DNA of 64,000 nucleotides. Origin: Rhodoferax sp. TH121 (GTDB taxonomy: Bacteria; Pseudomonadota; Gammaproteobacteria; Burkholderiales; Burkholderiaceae_C). A program made the position numbers and the translations under genes. Location of the stretch: NCBI RefSeq assembly GCF_002251855.1, contig NZ_NOXW01000020.1, positions 496,001-560,000 on the forward strand, written 5' to 3'. Below are positions 28,564-39,577 of the stretch, in pieces (position 1 is the stretch's first letter; every line of letters begins with the position of its first letter). The notes beneath the pieces were generated by a model. It saw only the letters and a list, made by a program, of their open reading frames with translations, had not been told where the DNA came from and did not search any database.

Positions 28564-29391
28564 ATGCCGAATTCGCTGGAATCGACCCCAGGCCGTGCGC
28601 CCGCAGCGGCGTTTTCTCCGCTGGACGCCCATGTCTTTCGGGCCAGCCAGCTCACGCGCGGTCCATGGCACCCGCAGCAGCAACACGCGGGCCCGCCCAT
28701 CGCGCTGGTGAGCTACGCGCTGGAGGCTGCGGCACAGGCCCATGGCCTGCTGCACATGGCGCGGCTTACGGCCAACCTGCTGCGTCCGGTGCCGATTGCG
28801 GATATTGAAGTGCGCGTGCAAGAAGACTATGTAGGCGGCAACGCCGGGCATTTCTCGGCCGTGGCGCTGGCCGACGGCAAGGAATTGATCCGCGCCACCG
28901 CCTTGTTTCAGCGCGAAGGCGAGGTCGAAATTCCCGAAGATCTGCCCGGGCACCCACTGCCCAAGGCGCCCAAGACGCCAGCTGATTCGCCCGTGCAGCG
29001 CTTTCCGTTTGCCCGTGGTGAACTGGGCTACCCCGATTTGGTGGAGACCCGGCTGGCAGCAGGCCGCATGTTTGCGGGACCCAGTGCGGTGTGGTTCCGC
29101 CTCAGTTATCCGCTGGTCCAGGGCCAAAAACCTAGCCCGTACCAGCGTGTGGCGGTGGCGGCCGATTCAGGCAACGGCATCAGCGCCATCCTCGATCTGT
29201 CTACCCATGTTTTCGTCAACTCCGACCTCAGCATCAACCTACTGCGGCGCCCCGTGGGCGAGTGGATCTGCCTGGATGCGCGCACCCATTTGTCCAGCCA
29301 CGGCGGCGGTCTGGCGGAGTCGGCGCTGTACGACGAAGTTGGACTGATTGGGCGGGCGACGCAGAGCTTGTTTGTGCGCAAGCGTGAGTAG
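28564..29391 (+). CDS. TesB-like acyl-CoA thioesterase family protein
   Basis: Predicted double-hotdog thioesterase-like protein of 275 residues. The N-terminal half has the family's RGPWHPQQQHAGPPIAL and LTANLLRPVPIADIEV segments, and the C-terminal half has VNSDLSINLLRRPVGEW and ALYDEVGLIGRATQSLFV. It probably hydrolyses or binds an acyl-CoA, but the substrate is unknown. The ATG at 28564 follows AGGAG, partly formed by repeat copy F; a longer reading from 28522 would run through the repeat. Confidence 0.82.
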   Translation: MPNSLESTPGRAPAAAFSPLDAHVFRASQLTRGPWHPQQQHAGPPIALVSYALEAAAQAHGLLHMARLTANLLRPVPIADIEVRVQEDYVGGNAGHFSAVALADGKELIRATALFQREGEVEIPEDLPGHPLPKAPKTPADSPVQRFPFARGELGYPDLVETRLAAGRMFAGPSAVWFRLSYPLVQGQKPSPYQRVAVAADSGNGISAILDLSTHVFVNSDLSINLLRRPVGEWICLDARTHLSSHGGGLAESALYDEVGLIGRATQSLFVRKRE

Positions 29392-29469
29392 GGCGCGCGT
29401 CAACGCACCAGATAGACTGTGCTGAAAGCGGCGTGGGGGTTCACTGCCGTTGGTTCATCCGCATTCACC

Positions 29470-30012
29470 ATGAAACATCTCCACCTGCCTTTTGCAATCC
29501 TTGCAGCGCTTGCCTGCCTGCACGGTCACGCACAGACGGTCAGCCCGTCAACAGAGTCGATTGCCACTTCCAATGCGGCTGTTTTCAAGGCCTGCGCTAC
29601 CGCGCCCACAGGGCAGGGCGCCTGTCCACTTGACGCGGTCTTCGGTCTATTCCGGCTGACGCCGAAGAACGAAGTGCTGGACTTCAAGGTGTCCAACACG
29701 GTGCCTCTGGTGGTCAACCAAAACTATGGGTGGGTTGCACGACTCAACCAGAAGTCGGGCAAGGTGCGAGTGCTTGAACGCATGACCTTGCCGGAAGCGC
29801 CCACGACCTGGGGCACCGGTGGCCAAGCTTATGGTACATCGGCAGATCGCAAGACGATGTCGATGGACCTGATGCTGAACGTCTACGACGGCACCGTCTC
29901 CAAGTCCTGGGATGTGGTGAGTGGCGACCCCGCGGGTCGCTATCACATCACGGTATTCATCGAAAACGCTGCGCCGCTGCAGTTTGAGTTTGACGTCGTT
30001 GATCCGCGGTGA
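29470..30012 (+). CDS. Exported protein of unknown function
   Basis: A 180-residue protein with a Sec signal peptide (MKHLHLPFAILAALACLHGHA, cleavage near HAQ). The mature part has two cysteines (in FKACATAP and GACPLDAV) that could form a disulfide, and a beta-rich C-terminus with YHITVFIENAAPLQFEFDVV that resembles a small sandwich domain. I do not recognise the family. No ribosome binding site is obvious before 29470. It stands alone, ending 127 bp before the convergent GntR gene. Confidence 0.65.
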   Translation: MKHLHLPFAILAALACLHGHAQTVSPSTESIATSNAAVFKACATAPTGQGACPLDAVFGLFRLTPKNEVLDFKVSNTVPLVVNQNYGWVARLNQKSGKVRVLERMTLPEAPTTWGTGGQAYGTSADRKTMSMDLMLNVYDGTVSKSWDVVSGDPAGRYHITVFIENAAPLQFEFDVVDPR

Positions 30013-30139
30013 CTAAACGCCTGCTGTTGTCGGGGCTGCTGACGCACGTCAAGATTCACAATCGACCCTGAGCAGGCGGCGGATTCAACGACTGTTCAGC
30101 CCGCCGTAATCTCGCCAACGCCGTTGGCTTGCTTCCACG

Positions 30140-30793
30140 TTACTCCGCCGCTTCCAGTCCATTCGCAAAGTGCTCCCGCACCCTCTGCACGGTCAGCGCC
30201 GCGTCGCGCGCAGTCAGCGCGTCCATGATGGCGCGGTGTTCGGCCAGGGATTCTTCGATGCGGCCGGTTTTGAGCAGGGAGTTGTGGCGGTTCAGCTTCA
30301 TGACTTTGCGCAGGTCGGCCACCATCTGGTCGCGCCAGCGGTTGTTGGCGATTTCCAGCAAGCGCATGTGGAATTTCTCGTTCACTGCAAAGAACTGGTC
30401 CGTGTTGGCCTGGCCGGCTTTGGCGGCGGATTCCAATGCCTTGTGCAGGGTCTGCAGATCTTTGAGTTCCGCGTCCGTGGCTTTGGTGGCGACTACGCCA
30501 GCCGCGTCGCTTTCCAGCAGGCTGAGCAGGTGGTACACGTCCGCCAGGTCTTGCTGTGACACCTCGGTCACATAGGCGCCGCGGCGCACTTTCATGGTGA
30601 CCAGGCCTTCAGTAGCCAGCACCTTCAGTGCCTCGCGCAGCGGGGTGCGGCTGATGCCGATTTCTTCGGCAATCTTCAGTTCGTCGATCCAGGTGCCGGG
30701 CTCCAGCTCACGCTTGAAGATGCGCTGGCGCAGCAACTCAGCGACTTCTTCGTACAGGGCGCGGTGGGCGAGGGGGGGCGTGGCAGGTGGCAT
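30140..30793 (-). CDS. GntR/FadR-type regulator, probable regulator of the propionate/methylmalonyl-CoA genes
   Basis: A 217-residue regulator with a winged-helix domain (SRTPLREALKVLATEGLV, about residues 49-66) and an FCD domain with VNEKFHMRLLEIANNRW and EHRAIMDAL helices holding candidate metal ligands. It is a paralogue of the malonate-operon regulator at 7228. An imperfect palindrome ATAATTACGAATAATG lies about 55-70 bp upstream of its start, and the same sequence with one change lies directly upstream of scpA. This suggests control of the scpA-meaB-pcc operon and of itself; that is inference from the shared site. Confidence 0.88.
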   Translation of the reverse strand: MPPATPPLAHRALYEEVAELLRQRIFKRELEPGTWIDELKIAEEIGISRTPLREALKVLATEGLVTMKVRRGAYVTEVSQQDLADVYHLLSLLESDAAGVVATKATDAELKDLQTLHKALESAAKAGQANTDQFFAVNEKFHMRLLEIANNRWRDQMVADLRKVMKLNRHNSLLKTGRIEESLAEHRAIMDALTARDAALTVQRVREHFANGLEAAE

Positions 30794-30846
30794 AAATGGC
30801 TGGCGTGCAGGGCTGCCAGATTGTAAAGGTGTGCCGCCTCAAAATA

Positions 30847-30864
30847 CATAATTACGAATAATGC
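30847..30864. promoter_or_regulatory. Candidate GntR operator upstream of the second GntR gene
   Basis: CATAATTACGAATAATGC contains the imperfect palindrome CATnATT...AATnATG. The 16-bp core ATAATTACGAATAATG recurs at 34606-34621 with one T for C. The shared TAATTA core also resembles the operator at 7195-7224. Confidence 0.65.
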
Positions 30865-30879
30865 TAAGGCTCTCCTTGC

Positions 30880-32145
30880 TCAGGCGGAAGCCGGAAACAC
30901 GGGCCACTGGGCGTCCAGGCGCCCCTGTTCAAACACTGCCAGCGGGCCAAATTGCAGAAACACGGCCTCGCTTTGCCGAGGGCGGAAAAACACCCAGTCG
31001 CCCGCCCGCAGGCCCACGGAGGGCGGGGCCACCATCACCTGTTGGTTGGACGACGGGCCGTACAAGCCGCTAGCCTGCACTCCCGGCGGCGACACCGGGT
31101 CTGCCAACCAATGACCCCCGTGGATGGCGAGCGCTTGGCGCTGGTTCACATCCCACCAGCGGGCCAGGGCAGAGACGGTTTCCGCGCCGCGTGGCAGGCG
31201 GAATGTCTCCATGGTTTTCAGGACCGGTGTCGCTATGAATGCGGCAGGCTCCAAGCTGGCCAGTGACGGTTTGTCAAAGTCCAGTGGTTTGACCGCCGCC
31301 GAGCCGACCGACAGTTCATTGGGGGCGTGCTGGTCATCGTGCAAATGGAAGGTGGGGGAGCCCGCGGCGTTGAGCGTCCACGGCGCGCCACTGGCACTGC
31401 CCAGCGCTTGGCGTGCCAGTGCCAGCATGTCGGCGTAGCGTGCTTGGGCGTGGGCCAAGGCCTGGCTACGGTTGCCTGGCAGGTCCGGAATAGCGGCCAA
31501 GTGGGCGTCGTACCCCATGAGGCCCGCAAACTCCAGCAAGGGCTCATTGCGCAGCAGGGTCAACATCTCGGTCATTTGCGCTGCAGATTCCACCCCGCCA
31601 CGGTGCAAGCCCACATCAATTTCCAGGTTGATGCGCAGCGGGCGCCCAAGGCCCTGCGCCAGCGTGCGGTAGTCGGCCAGCAGGGCCGTGCTGTCCACCA
31701 GCCATTGGGTGCGCAGTGCGGCCGGGCTGTTGCCTGCTTGCTCCAGCGCCCAGCGGGCGGCGGAGGCACGCAGGGGCTTGCCCAGCAGCAGGTCCAATTG
31801 GGGGCGCGTTTTGGCGATCAGGGCCAGTTGTTGCGCGTTGAACAGCATGGCACGCTCGGTCTGCCAGGCGGTCAGGGCCTCGTCCAGCAAGGGCACCGAG
31901 GGCAAGGACTTGACCACCACGCGCAGCGGAAGCTTGGAGTGGGCCAGCGTGCGGATACGCCTTAGATTGGCCTGCAGGCGGGTTTTGTCCACCACCAGGG
32001 TGGGCTGGGCGGGGTGGTCTTGCAGGGCACGGGCCAGTGTCTGGAAGTAGGCGTCATGGGCGCCCCCGCGGTCACCGGGGCGCAGGGCCACGGCAGCGGC
32101 CACGCCAGTGGCGCTGGCGCCCAAAATCAGATGGCGGCGTTGCAT
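30880..32145 (-). CDS. Tat-exported PLP-dependent protein of the D-threonine aldolase/alanine racemase fold
   Basis: A 421-residue protein with an N-terminal RRHLILGASATG motif and hydrophobic stretch typical of a twin-arginine signal. A TIM-barrel PLP domain follows (about residues 50-290), with the candidate PLP lysine in RVVVKSLP and a GLMGYDAHL segment. The C-terminal part resembles the D-serine dehydratase-like/DSD1 domain, but the usual metal-binding His and Cys motif is not recognisable; the corresponding stretch reads FRPRQSEAVFLQ. Its ATG at 32145 lies 2 bp after the stop of the upstream FAD oxidase gene, so the two are coupled. Activity is uncertain. Confidence 0.78.
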   Translation of the reverse strand: MQRRHLILGASATGVAAAVALRPGDRGGAHDAYFQTLARALQDHPAQPTLVVDKTRLQANLRRIRTLAHSKLPLRVVVKSLPSVPLLDEALTAWQTERAMLFNAQQLALIAKTRPQLDLLLGKPLRASAARWALEQAGNSPAALRTQWLVDSTALLADYRTLAQGLGRPLRINLEIDVGLHRGGVESAAQMTEMLTLLRNEPLLEFAGLMGYDAHLAAIPDLPGNRSQALAHAQARYADMLALARQALGSASGAPWTLNAAGSPTFHLHDDQHAPNELSVGSAAVKPLDFDKPSLASLEPAAFIATPVLKTMETFRLPRGAETVSALARWWDVNQRQALAIHGGHWLADPVSPPGVQASGLYGPSSNQQVMVAPPSVGLRAGDWVFFRPRQSEAVFLQFGPLAVFEQGRLDAQWPVFPASA

Positions 32146-32147
32146 GT

Positions 32148-33509
32148 TCAGGCTCCCATCAGGATGCGTTGCAAATGGGGATTCAGCATGCGGCCCTGGG
32201 GGTCGAGCTCGCGGCGCACGGCCAGGAAGTCGCTCCACCGCGGGTAGAGCGCGCGCAACTCGGCCTGGCTGCGGTCGTGCAACTTGCCCCAGTGCGGGCG
32301 TCCGCCATAGCGGCGGAAGATGACGCCCATGTCACGCAGCAGGTAGTCCCAGGGTTCATCGTGTGCGGCATGCACGGCTATCGAGCAACTGGCGCGCTGG
32401 TAGAAGGGGGAGAGCCAGGCATCGTCGGCGGCAATAAAGCGGAACTCAACCGGGAAAAACACATCATTGCGCAGCTCCAGGGCGGCCAGCACCTCGCGCA
32501 GGCAGGCCACGCCGTCGGCCTGGGGCACATGGCATTCAGTTTCGTTGAAGCGGGTGGGGCGCTGGGTGGACAGCAGTTTCCACGACCAGTCCACGGCCTC
32601 CTCCTGCAAGCTGGGGTCAATCAGGCGCTGAGCCACCCAGCGGCGCATGGCAGGCCAGCGGCCAAACCAGTCGCGCAGGCGTTTTAGGTCGGCCAGTACG
32701 TCCTCGTCGGGGGCTTCGGTGCGAGCCTGAGGTTGCTGTTGCACCTCGTCGTGCACGATGGCCGCACCGTAGCCAGTGTGGGGCAACAGGTAGCACTCAA
32801 ACTGCCGGTGCGCGGTCGCCAGGCGTGGAATGGTGCGTAGCAGCTCCTCCGTCGGCAGCAACCAGGCCTTGCGCCGCAGCACATGCCGCGGACGCACGCG
32901 CAAAGTCATTTCGCTGATGGCACCCAAAGCCCCCAAAGACACTTGGGCTGCCGCAAACACCTCGGGGTGCTGCTGGCGGCTGCACTCCAGGCGCTGGCCG
33001 GTGGGGGTGAGCAACACCAGTTGCTGCAGGTCTGCGTGCAGGGCGGGCAGTTGCATGCCGGTGCCGTGGGTGCCGGTGGCCATGGCGCCGGCCAGGGTTT
33101 GCACATCAATGTCGGGCAGGTTGCGAAACGCCAGACCCACGGCGTCCAGCGCCCGTGAGGCCTGGGCCAAGCGTGTGCCGGCGCCCAGCGTGGCGGTGGC
33201 GGTTTTGAGGTCGTGCTGGCGCAAGCCTGAGAGCCGGTCCAGCGATAGCAGGCTGCCTGTGGTGGGCACAAGCGGGCTAAAGGAGTGGCCCGCGCCCAGG
33301 TTGCGCAGCGGGGGCGGGGCGGTTTGTAGAAGCTGTAGCACCTCGGTCTCATCGGCTGGTGCTTTCCAGGCTTGGGGCTGGCAACTTTGCAAACCCGACC
33401 AGTTGTGCCAGCCCTGCGGGGCGGTGCCGGTTTGGGCGGTAGCCGGGGGGCGCAGGCCGGCCATCAGGGCGCTTGCTGTCAGGGTTTGCAGGATTTGACG
33501 GCGTTGCAT
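32148..33509 (-). CDS. Tat-exported FAD-linked oxidase of the D-arabinono-1,4-lactone oxidase family
   Basis: A 453-residue flavoprotein with a twin-arginine-like signal (MQRRQILQTLTASALMAGL, cleavage near ATAQ). The FAD-binding PCMH domain carries RNLGAGHSFSPLVPTTG, the pyrophosphate loop GTHGTGMQ, and the LGALGAISEMTLRV motif. The C-terminal ALO domain ends with RPHWGKLHDRS and a DPQGRMLNPHLQ tail. The family oxidises sugar lactones or alcohols. The likely electron acceptor is the adjacent lipoprotein cytochrome c at 33512. It lies between that gene (2-bp gap) and the PLP protein gene (2-bp gap). Confidence 0.88.
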   Translation of the reverse strand: MQRRQILQTLTASALMAGLRPPATAQTGTAPQGWHNWSGLQSCQPQAWKAPADETEVLQLLQTAPPPLRNLGAGHSFSPLVPTTGSLLSLDRLSGLRQHDLKTATATLGAGTRLAQASRALDAVGLAFRNLPDIDVQTLAGAMATGTHGTGMQLPALHADLQQLVLLTPTGQRLECSRQQHPEVFAAAQVSLGALGAISEMTLRVRPRHVLRRKAWLLPTEELLRTIPRLATAHRQFECYLLPHTGYGAAIVHDEVQQQPQARTEAPDEDVLADLKRLRDWFGRWPAMRRWVAQRLIDPSLQEEAVDWSWKLLSTQRPTRFNETECHVPQADGVACLREVLAALELRNDVFFPVEFRFIAADDAWLSPFYQRASCSIAVHAAHDEPWDYLLRDMGVIFRRYGGRPHWGKLHDRSQAELRALYPRWSDFLAVRRELDPQGRMLNPHLQRILMGA

Positions 33510-33511
33510 GC

Positions 33512-33844
33512 TCACTCCTTGGGGGCCCGCAAGTAGGCGATGAGTTGCTGAAAGTCTTCGTGGCTGCATTCGGCGCACCAAGCCATGGGTGGCATGGCGC
33601 CTTTGCCCTGGCGCACACTGGCCAGCAAGGCGGCCTCGCCCTGGCCGGCGCGGCGTGCCCACTCGGCGGTGTCGCCTTGCTGAGGTGCGCCGCTTCCCTT
33701 GGCGGCGTGGCAGTGGACACACGCCCGTTCGTACAGGGCCTGCAGGCGCGCATCCAGCACCACGCGGGGGCTGTCAGGCGGCGGGCTGCAGCCCGCCAGC
33801 AAGATTGCGACGAGGCACAGAGAGATGCGGCCCATATAAAACAT
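33512..33844 (-). CDS. Lipoprotein mono-haem cytochrome c
   Basis: A 110-residue protein: short signal with lipobox LLAGCS (about residues 16-21), then one haem motif CVHCH near residue 43 and a methionine-bearing GAMPPMAWCAECS segment that supplies the likely sixth ligand and an extra Cys pair. It is predicted to be anchored in a membrane facing the periplasm, and probably takes electrons from the neighbouring FAD oxidase. The start is uncertain (ATG at 33844 or 33835, neither with a clear ribosome binding site). It is divergent from the TetR gene and overlaps its promoter region. Confidence 0.82.
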   Translation of the reverse strand: MFYMGRISLCLVAILLAGCSPPPDSPRVVLDARLQALYERACVHCHAAKGSGAPQQGDTAEWARRAGQGEAALLASVRQGKGAMPPMAWCAECSHEDFQQLIAYLRAPKE

Positions 33845-33849
33845 AGTAA

Positions 33850-33859
33850 AAACTAGTTT
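33850..33859. promoter_or_regulatory. Candidate TetR operator
   Basis: The perfect 10-bp palindrome AAACTAGTTT lies between the divergent cytochrome and TetR genes, in an AT-rich stretch that probably holds both promoters. Confidence 0.4.
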
Positions 33860-33917
33860 ATGGATTTTGCCGCTTTCCCGTACAGGGGAGAACCCTAGTC
33901 TGCGGGCCGGTGCTACC

Positions 33918-34568
33918 ATGATTCAAAAGCCCCCTAGACCCATGACGGACCTTGCGAAAAAGACGACTACGCCCCAGCAAGTGCGGGCGCAACAAACTTA
34001 CGAGCGGATCTTGGAGGTGGCCGCCGAGGTGCTGGCCGAAGCGGGTTTGGACGGTCTGACGACCAACCTCGTCTGCAAGCGCGCGGGGCTGACGCCGCCC
34101 ACGCTGTACCGCTATTTCCACGATAAATACGACCTGCTGGAGGTGCTGGGGCATCGGCTGATGGATGCGCAAAACCAGGTGCTCATGGGCTGGGCCACCC
34201 CCGAGACTTTGCGCCAGCCGCCGCAGGCGCTGGGCCATAGCGTGCTGGCATTGTTTGCGCAGGTGCTGGAGCTGACCCGTGCCTACCCGGCGGGTGTGTC
34301 TATCACCCGGGCGGTGCAGGCTGTGCCGGCCTTGCATGGGGTGGTGCTGGAGTCGCACCGTAGCATGGCAGCTGCCCTGGCCTCGGTTTGCCAAGAGGCT
34401 TTCCCCCAAGCGCGGCCCGAACGGGTGCGAGCGATGACCCGTGTGGCCATCCAATGTGCTTATAGCCTGATGGAGATGCTGTTCGATGAGCCTGAGCAGC
34501 CCGTCGAGTTGGTGGGCGAGGGACTGGCCCGGGTGGTGGTGGCCTTGGTAGACGATCTGCGTCCCTGA
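33918..34568 (+). CDS. TetR/AcrR-family regulator
   Basis: A 216-residue regulator. The N-terminal HTH domain (about residues 22-70) has TYERILEVAAEVLAEAG and TPPTLYRYFHDKYDLLEVLG, the typical TetR DNA-recognition helix. The C-terminal ligand domain has no feature that reveals its ligand. It is divergent from the cytochrome c-FAD oxidase-PLP protein operon and most probably represses it. The start is uncertain between ATG 33918 and ATG 33942. It lies just upstream of the scpA promoter. Confidence 0.88.
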   Translation: MIQKPPRPMTDLAKKTTTPQQVRAQQTYERILEVAAEVLAEAGLDGLTTNLVCKRAGLTPPTLYRYFHDKYDLLEVLGHRLMDAQNQVLMGWATPETLRQPPQALGHSVLALFAQVLELTRAYPAGVSITRAVQAVPALHGVVLESHRSMAAALASVCQEAFPQARPERVRAMTRVAIQCAYSLMEMLFDEPEQPVELVGEGLARVVVALVDDLRP

Positions 34569-34605
34569 CTCGCTTCCTCCGCTTGCCTGCCTTGTTGTTT
34601 AATTT

Positions 34606-34621
34606 ATAATTATGAATAATG
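34606..34621. promoter_or_regulatory. Candidate GntR operator upstream of scpA
   Basis: ATAATTATGAATAATG differs at one position from the core of the site upstream of the GntR gene at 30140-30793. It overlaps an in-frame ATG at 34612, which I reject as the scpA start, and lies 35 bp before the preferred start at 34657. Confidence 0.65.
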
Positions 34622-34656
34622 AAACACGTTGCCCCGCGTTACCTGTGGAGATAAGC

Positions 34657-36866
<2,210 letters not shown>

Positions 36867-36870
<4 letters not shown>

Positions 36871-37988
36871 CTCCTGAAGCCGTGCAGGTCGGTTTGCTGG
36901 GGGGCGAGTCCCCCTTGCAGCGCCGCGCCATCGCCAAAGCCATCACCCTGCTGGAGTCCACCCGCGTGGACCACCGCGCGCAGGGCGATGCGCTGCTCAC
37001 CGCGCTTTTGCCGCATACCGGCAAGTCGTTTCGGCTGGGCATTAGCGGTGTGCCGGGCGTGGGCAAAAGCACCTTCATTGAAGCGCTGGGCTTGTACCTG
37101 ATTGGCCAGGGCCACCGCGTGGCGGTGCTGACGATCGACCCTTCCAGCTCGGTGTCCGGCGGCTCCATCCTGGGTGACAAGACGCGCATGGAGCATTTGT
37201 CCATGCACGAGAAAGCCTTCATCCGCCCCAGCCCGTCCAGCGGCACGCTGGGTGGTGTGGCCGAGAAAACGCGCGAGGCCATGCTGGTCTGCGAGGCAGC
37301 GGGTTACGACATCGTGATCGTCGAGACCGTGGGCGTGGGCCAGTCTGAGACAGCGGTGCAGGGCATGACCGACATGTTTGTGCTGATGCAGTTGCCCAAT
37401 GCGGGCGACGACCTGCAAGCCATCAAAAAAGGTGTGATGGAGCTGGCCGATCTGGTGGTCATCAACAAGGCCGACATTGACGCCGATGCCGCCACCCGCG
37501 CGCAGGCGCAGATCACCTCCAGCCTGCGCTTGCTGGGCCTGCACGGCAACCCGAATGACCCGCACAGCGATAAGCACTGGGCGCCCAAAGTGATTTCACT
37601 CAGTGCTCTGCAAAGCACTGGACTCGATGCATTTTGGGGTGCCGTGCGCGAGTACCAATCGCTAGGAGGCTGGGTGGTGCAGCGTTCTGCGCAGGTCAAG
37701 GAGGAGCCCGCACAGCGGGCGGGGGACACGGAGCAGAGCGCTGTGCCTCCCAGCCTCCGGGAGCACGCGAATGGCAGCATTGCCAAACGCCGCCAACAAC
37801 AAGCATTGGCCTGGATGTGGGAGCGTATTGACGCGGGTCTGAAGCAAGCCTTCAAGCAAAACCCAGCGGTGCGCGAGCAGCTGCCCCAGCTCACTGCGGC
37901 GGTGCAGGCCGGTCAGTTGGCCGCCAGCACTGCAGCACGAAACCTGCTATCTGCCCTTGAATTTACTGCGCAAGCAGCTCCTAAATAG
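36867..37988 (+). CDS. meaB: Methylmalonyl-CoA mutase chaperone GTPase
   Basis: G3E-family GTPase of 373 residues that guards and reactivates the mutase by exchanging damaged cobalamin. The P-loop GVPGVGKST is at residues 61-69, with the metal-binding ETVGVGQSE and the base-specificity motif NKAD following. The GTG start overlaps the scpA stop. Two unusual parts are visible: an insertion of about 30 polar residues near 272-304 ([20 protein letters not shown]...), and a C-terminal tail ([10 protein letters not shown]) with the stop codon encoded by repeat copy H. The protein is longer than typical MeaB proteins of about 330 residues. Confidence 0.94.
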
Positions 37989-37993
37989 ATAGC
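37935..37993 (-). repeat. Dispersed palindromic element, copy H (end of meaB)
   Basis: The minus strand reads GCTATCTATTTAGGAGCTGC then TTGCGCAGTAAATTCAAGGG. It encodes [12 protein letters not shown] and then the TAG stop of meaB, in the same frame as copies B, C, G, J and L. Confidence 0.85.
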
Positions 37994-38030
37994 AAATAGC
38001 AATCCATTTTCTGACCTGAAGGACGACAAC

Positions 38031-39563
38031 ATGCAAGACATCCTCGAACAACTCGAAGCCAAGCGCGAGCTGGCCCGCATGGGCGGTGGGCAAAAGCGCA
38101 TCGACGCACAGCATAAAAAAGGCAAGCTCACCGCACGCGAGCGCCTAGAAGTGCTGCTGGACGAAGGCACGTTTGAAGAGTGGGACATGTTTGTCGAACA
38201 CCGTTGCGTGGACTTCGGTATGGACGAGCAAAAGATCCCCGGTGACGGCGTGGTTACCGGCTACGGAATGATCAACGGCCGCCTGGTGTTCGTGTTCAGC
38301 CAGGACTTCACGGTCTTCGGTGGTGCGTTGTCCGAGGCGCATGCCGAGAAGATTTGCAAGGTCATGGACCAGGCCATGAAAGTGGGTGCTCCGGTCATCG
38401 GCCTGAACGATTCGGGCGGTGCCCGTATTCAGGAAGGCGTGGCGTCGTTGGGAGGCTATGCCGACGTGTTCCAGCGCAATGTGATGGCCAGCGGCGTGAT
38501 CCCGCAGATCAGCATGATCATGGGGCCCTCGGCTGGCGGCGCGGTGTACAGCCCGGCCATGACTGATTTCATCTTCATGGTGAAGGACAGCTCCTACATG
38601 TTCGTCACTGGCCCCGAAGTGGTGAAGACCGTCACGCACGAAGAAGTGACTGCCGAAGAGCTGGGCGGCGCACTCACCCACACCACCAAGAGCGGCGTGG
38701 CCGACCTGGCGTTTGAGAACGATGTGGAAGCGCTGCTGATGCTGCGCCGCCTCTACAACTACCTGCCGCTCTCCAACCGCGAGAAGGCCCCGGTGCGCAA
38801 GAGCGGCGACCCTATCGACCGCAAGGACCTGAGCCTGGACACCCTGGTGCCCGACAACCCCAACAAGCCCTACGACATGAAGGAGCTGATCGTCAAAACC
38901 GTGGACGATGGCGACTTCTTCGAGATCCAGCCCGAGTACGCCAAGAACATCATCATCGGCTTCGCGCGCATGGATGGACAGACCATCGGCATCGTGGCCA
39001 ACCAGCCGCTGGTGTTGGCAGGCTGTCTGGATATCAAGAGCTCCATCAAGGCCGCGCGCTTTGTGCGCTTCTGCGATGCGTTCAACATCCCGGTGGTCAC
39101 GTTTGTGGACGTGCCCGGCTTCATGCCCGGTACCAGCCAAGAGTACGGTGGCATCATCAAGCACGGCGCCAAGTTGCTCTACGCGTATGCCGAATGCACG
39201 GTGCCCAAAATCACGGTGATCACCCGCAAGGCCTACGGCGGTGCGTACGATGTGATGGCCTCCAAGCACCTGCGCGGCGACGTGAACCTGGCTTGGCCCA
39301 ATGCTGAGATCGCGGTGATGGGCGCCAAGGGTGCGGTGGAAATCATCTTCCGCGAAGACAAAGGGGACCCAGCCAAGCTGGCGGCCAAAGAGGCCGAATA
39401 CAAAGCCCGCTTTGCCAACCCCTTTGTGGCCGGTGCGCGCGGCTTTATCGACGATGTGATCCTGCCGCACGAAACCCGCAAACGCATTTGCCGCTCGCTG
39501 GTCATGCTCAAGGACAAAAAGCTGGAGAACCCGTGGCGCAAGCACGGGAACATTCCGCTGTGA
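38031..39563 (+). CDS. pccB: Propionyl-CoA carboxylase beta subunit (carboxyltransferase)
   Basis: Transfers CO2 from carboxybiotin to propionyl-CoA, giving methylmalonyl-CoA for the mutase. The 510-residue protein has the two crotonase-like halves of acyl-CoA carboxyltransferases, with the oxyanion-hole GGARIQEGV segment in the first and [20 protein letters not shown] plus [15 protein letters not shown] in the second. GAAGGACG precedes the ATG. The operon context with scpA, meaB and the biotin subunit indicates propionyl-CoA rather than acetyl-CoA as substrate. Confidence 0.95.
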   Translation: MQDILEQLEAKRELARMGGGQKRIDAQHKKGKLTARERLEVLLDEGTFEEWDMFVEHRCVDFGMDEQKIPGDGVVTGYGMINGRLVFVFSQDFTVFGGALSEAHAEKICKVMDQAMKVGAPVIGLNDSGGARIQEGVASLGGYADVFQRNVMASGVIPQISMIMGPSAGGAVYSPAMTDFIFMVKDSSYMFVTGPEVVKTVTHEEVTAEELGGALTHTTKSGVADLAFENDVEALLMLRRLYNYLPLSNREKAPVRKSGDPIDRKDLSLDTLVPDNPNKPYDMKELIVKTVDDGDFFEIQPEYAKNIIIGFARMDGQTIGIVANQPLVLAGCLDIKSSIKAARFVRFCDAFNIPVVTFVDVPGFMPGTSQEYGGIIKHGAKLLYAYAECTVPKITVITRKAYGGAYDVMASKHLRGDVNLAWPNAEIAVMGAKGAVEIIFREDKGDPAKLAAKEAEYKARFANPFVAGARGFIDDVILPHETRKRICRSLVMLKDKKLENPWRKHGNIPL

Positions 39564-39577
39564 GGCTACCCGTCGCT

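Noticed and set aside
27246..28700. A 484-codon minus-strand open frame running through the EamA transporter and the gap before the thioesterase
   Set aside because: Its only natural-looking stretch (MAAKPADKPAQFRTGAGGHI and following) begins beside repeat copy F, but it has no ribosome binding site and no stop before entering antisense sequence of the transporter gene.
34612..34656. An earlier in-frame ATG for methylmalonyl-CoA mutase
   Set aside because: It lies inside the operator-like sequence and has no Shine-Dalgarno sequence, whereas ATG 34657 follows GGAG with proper spacing.
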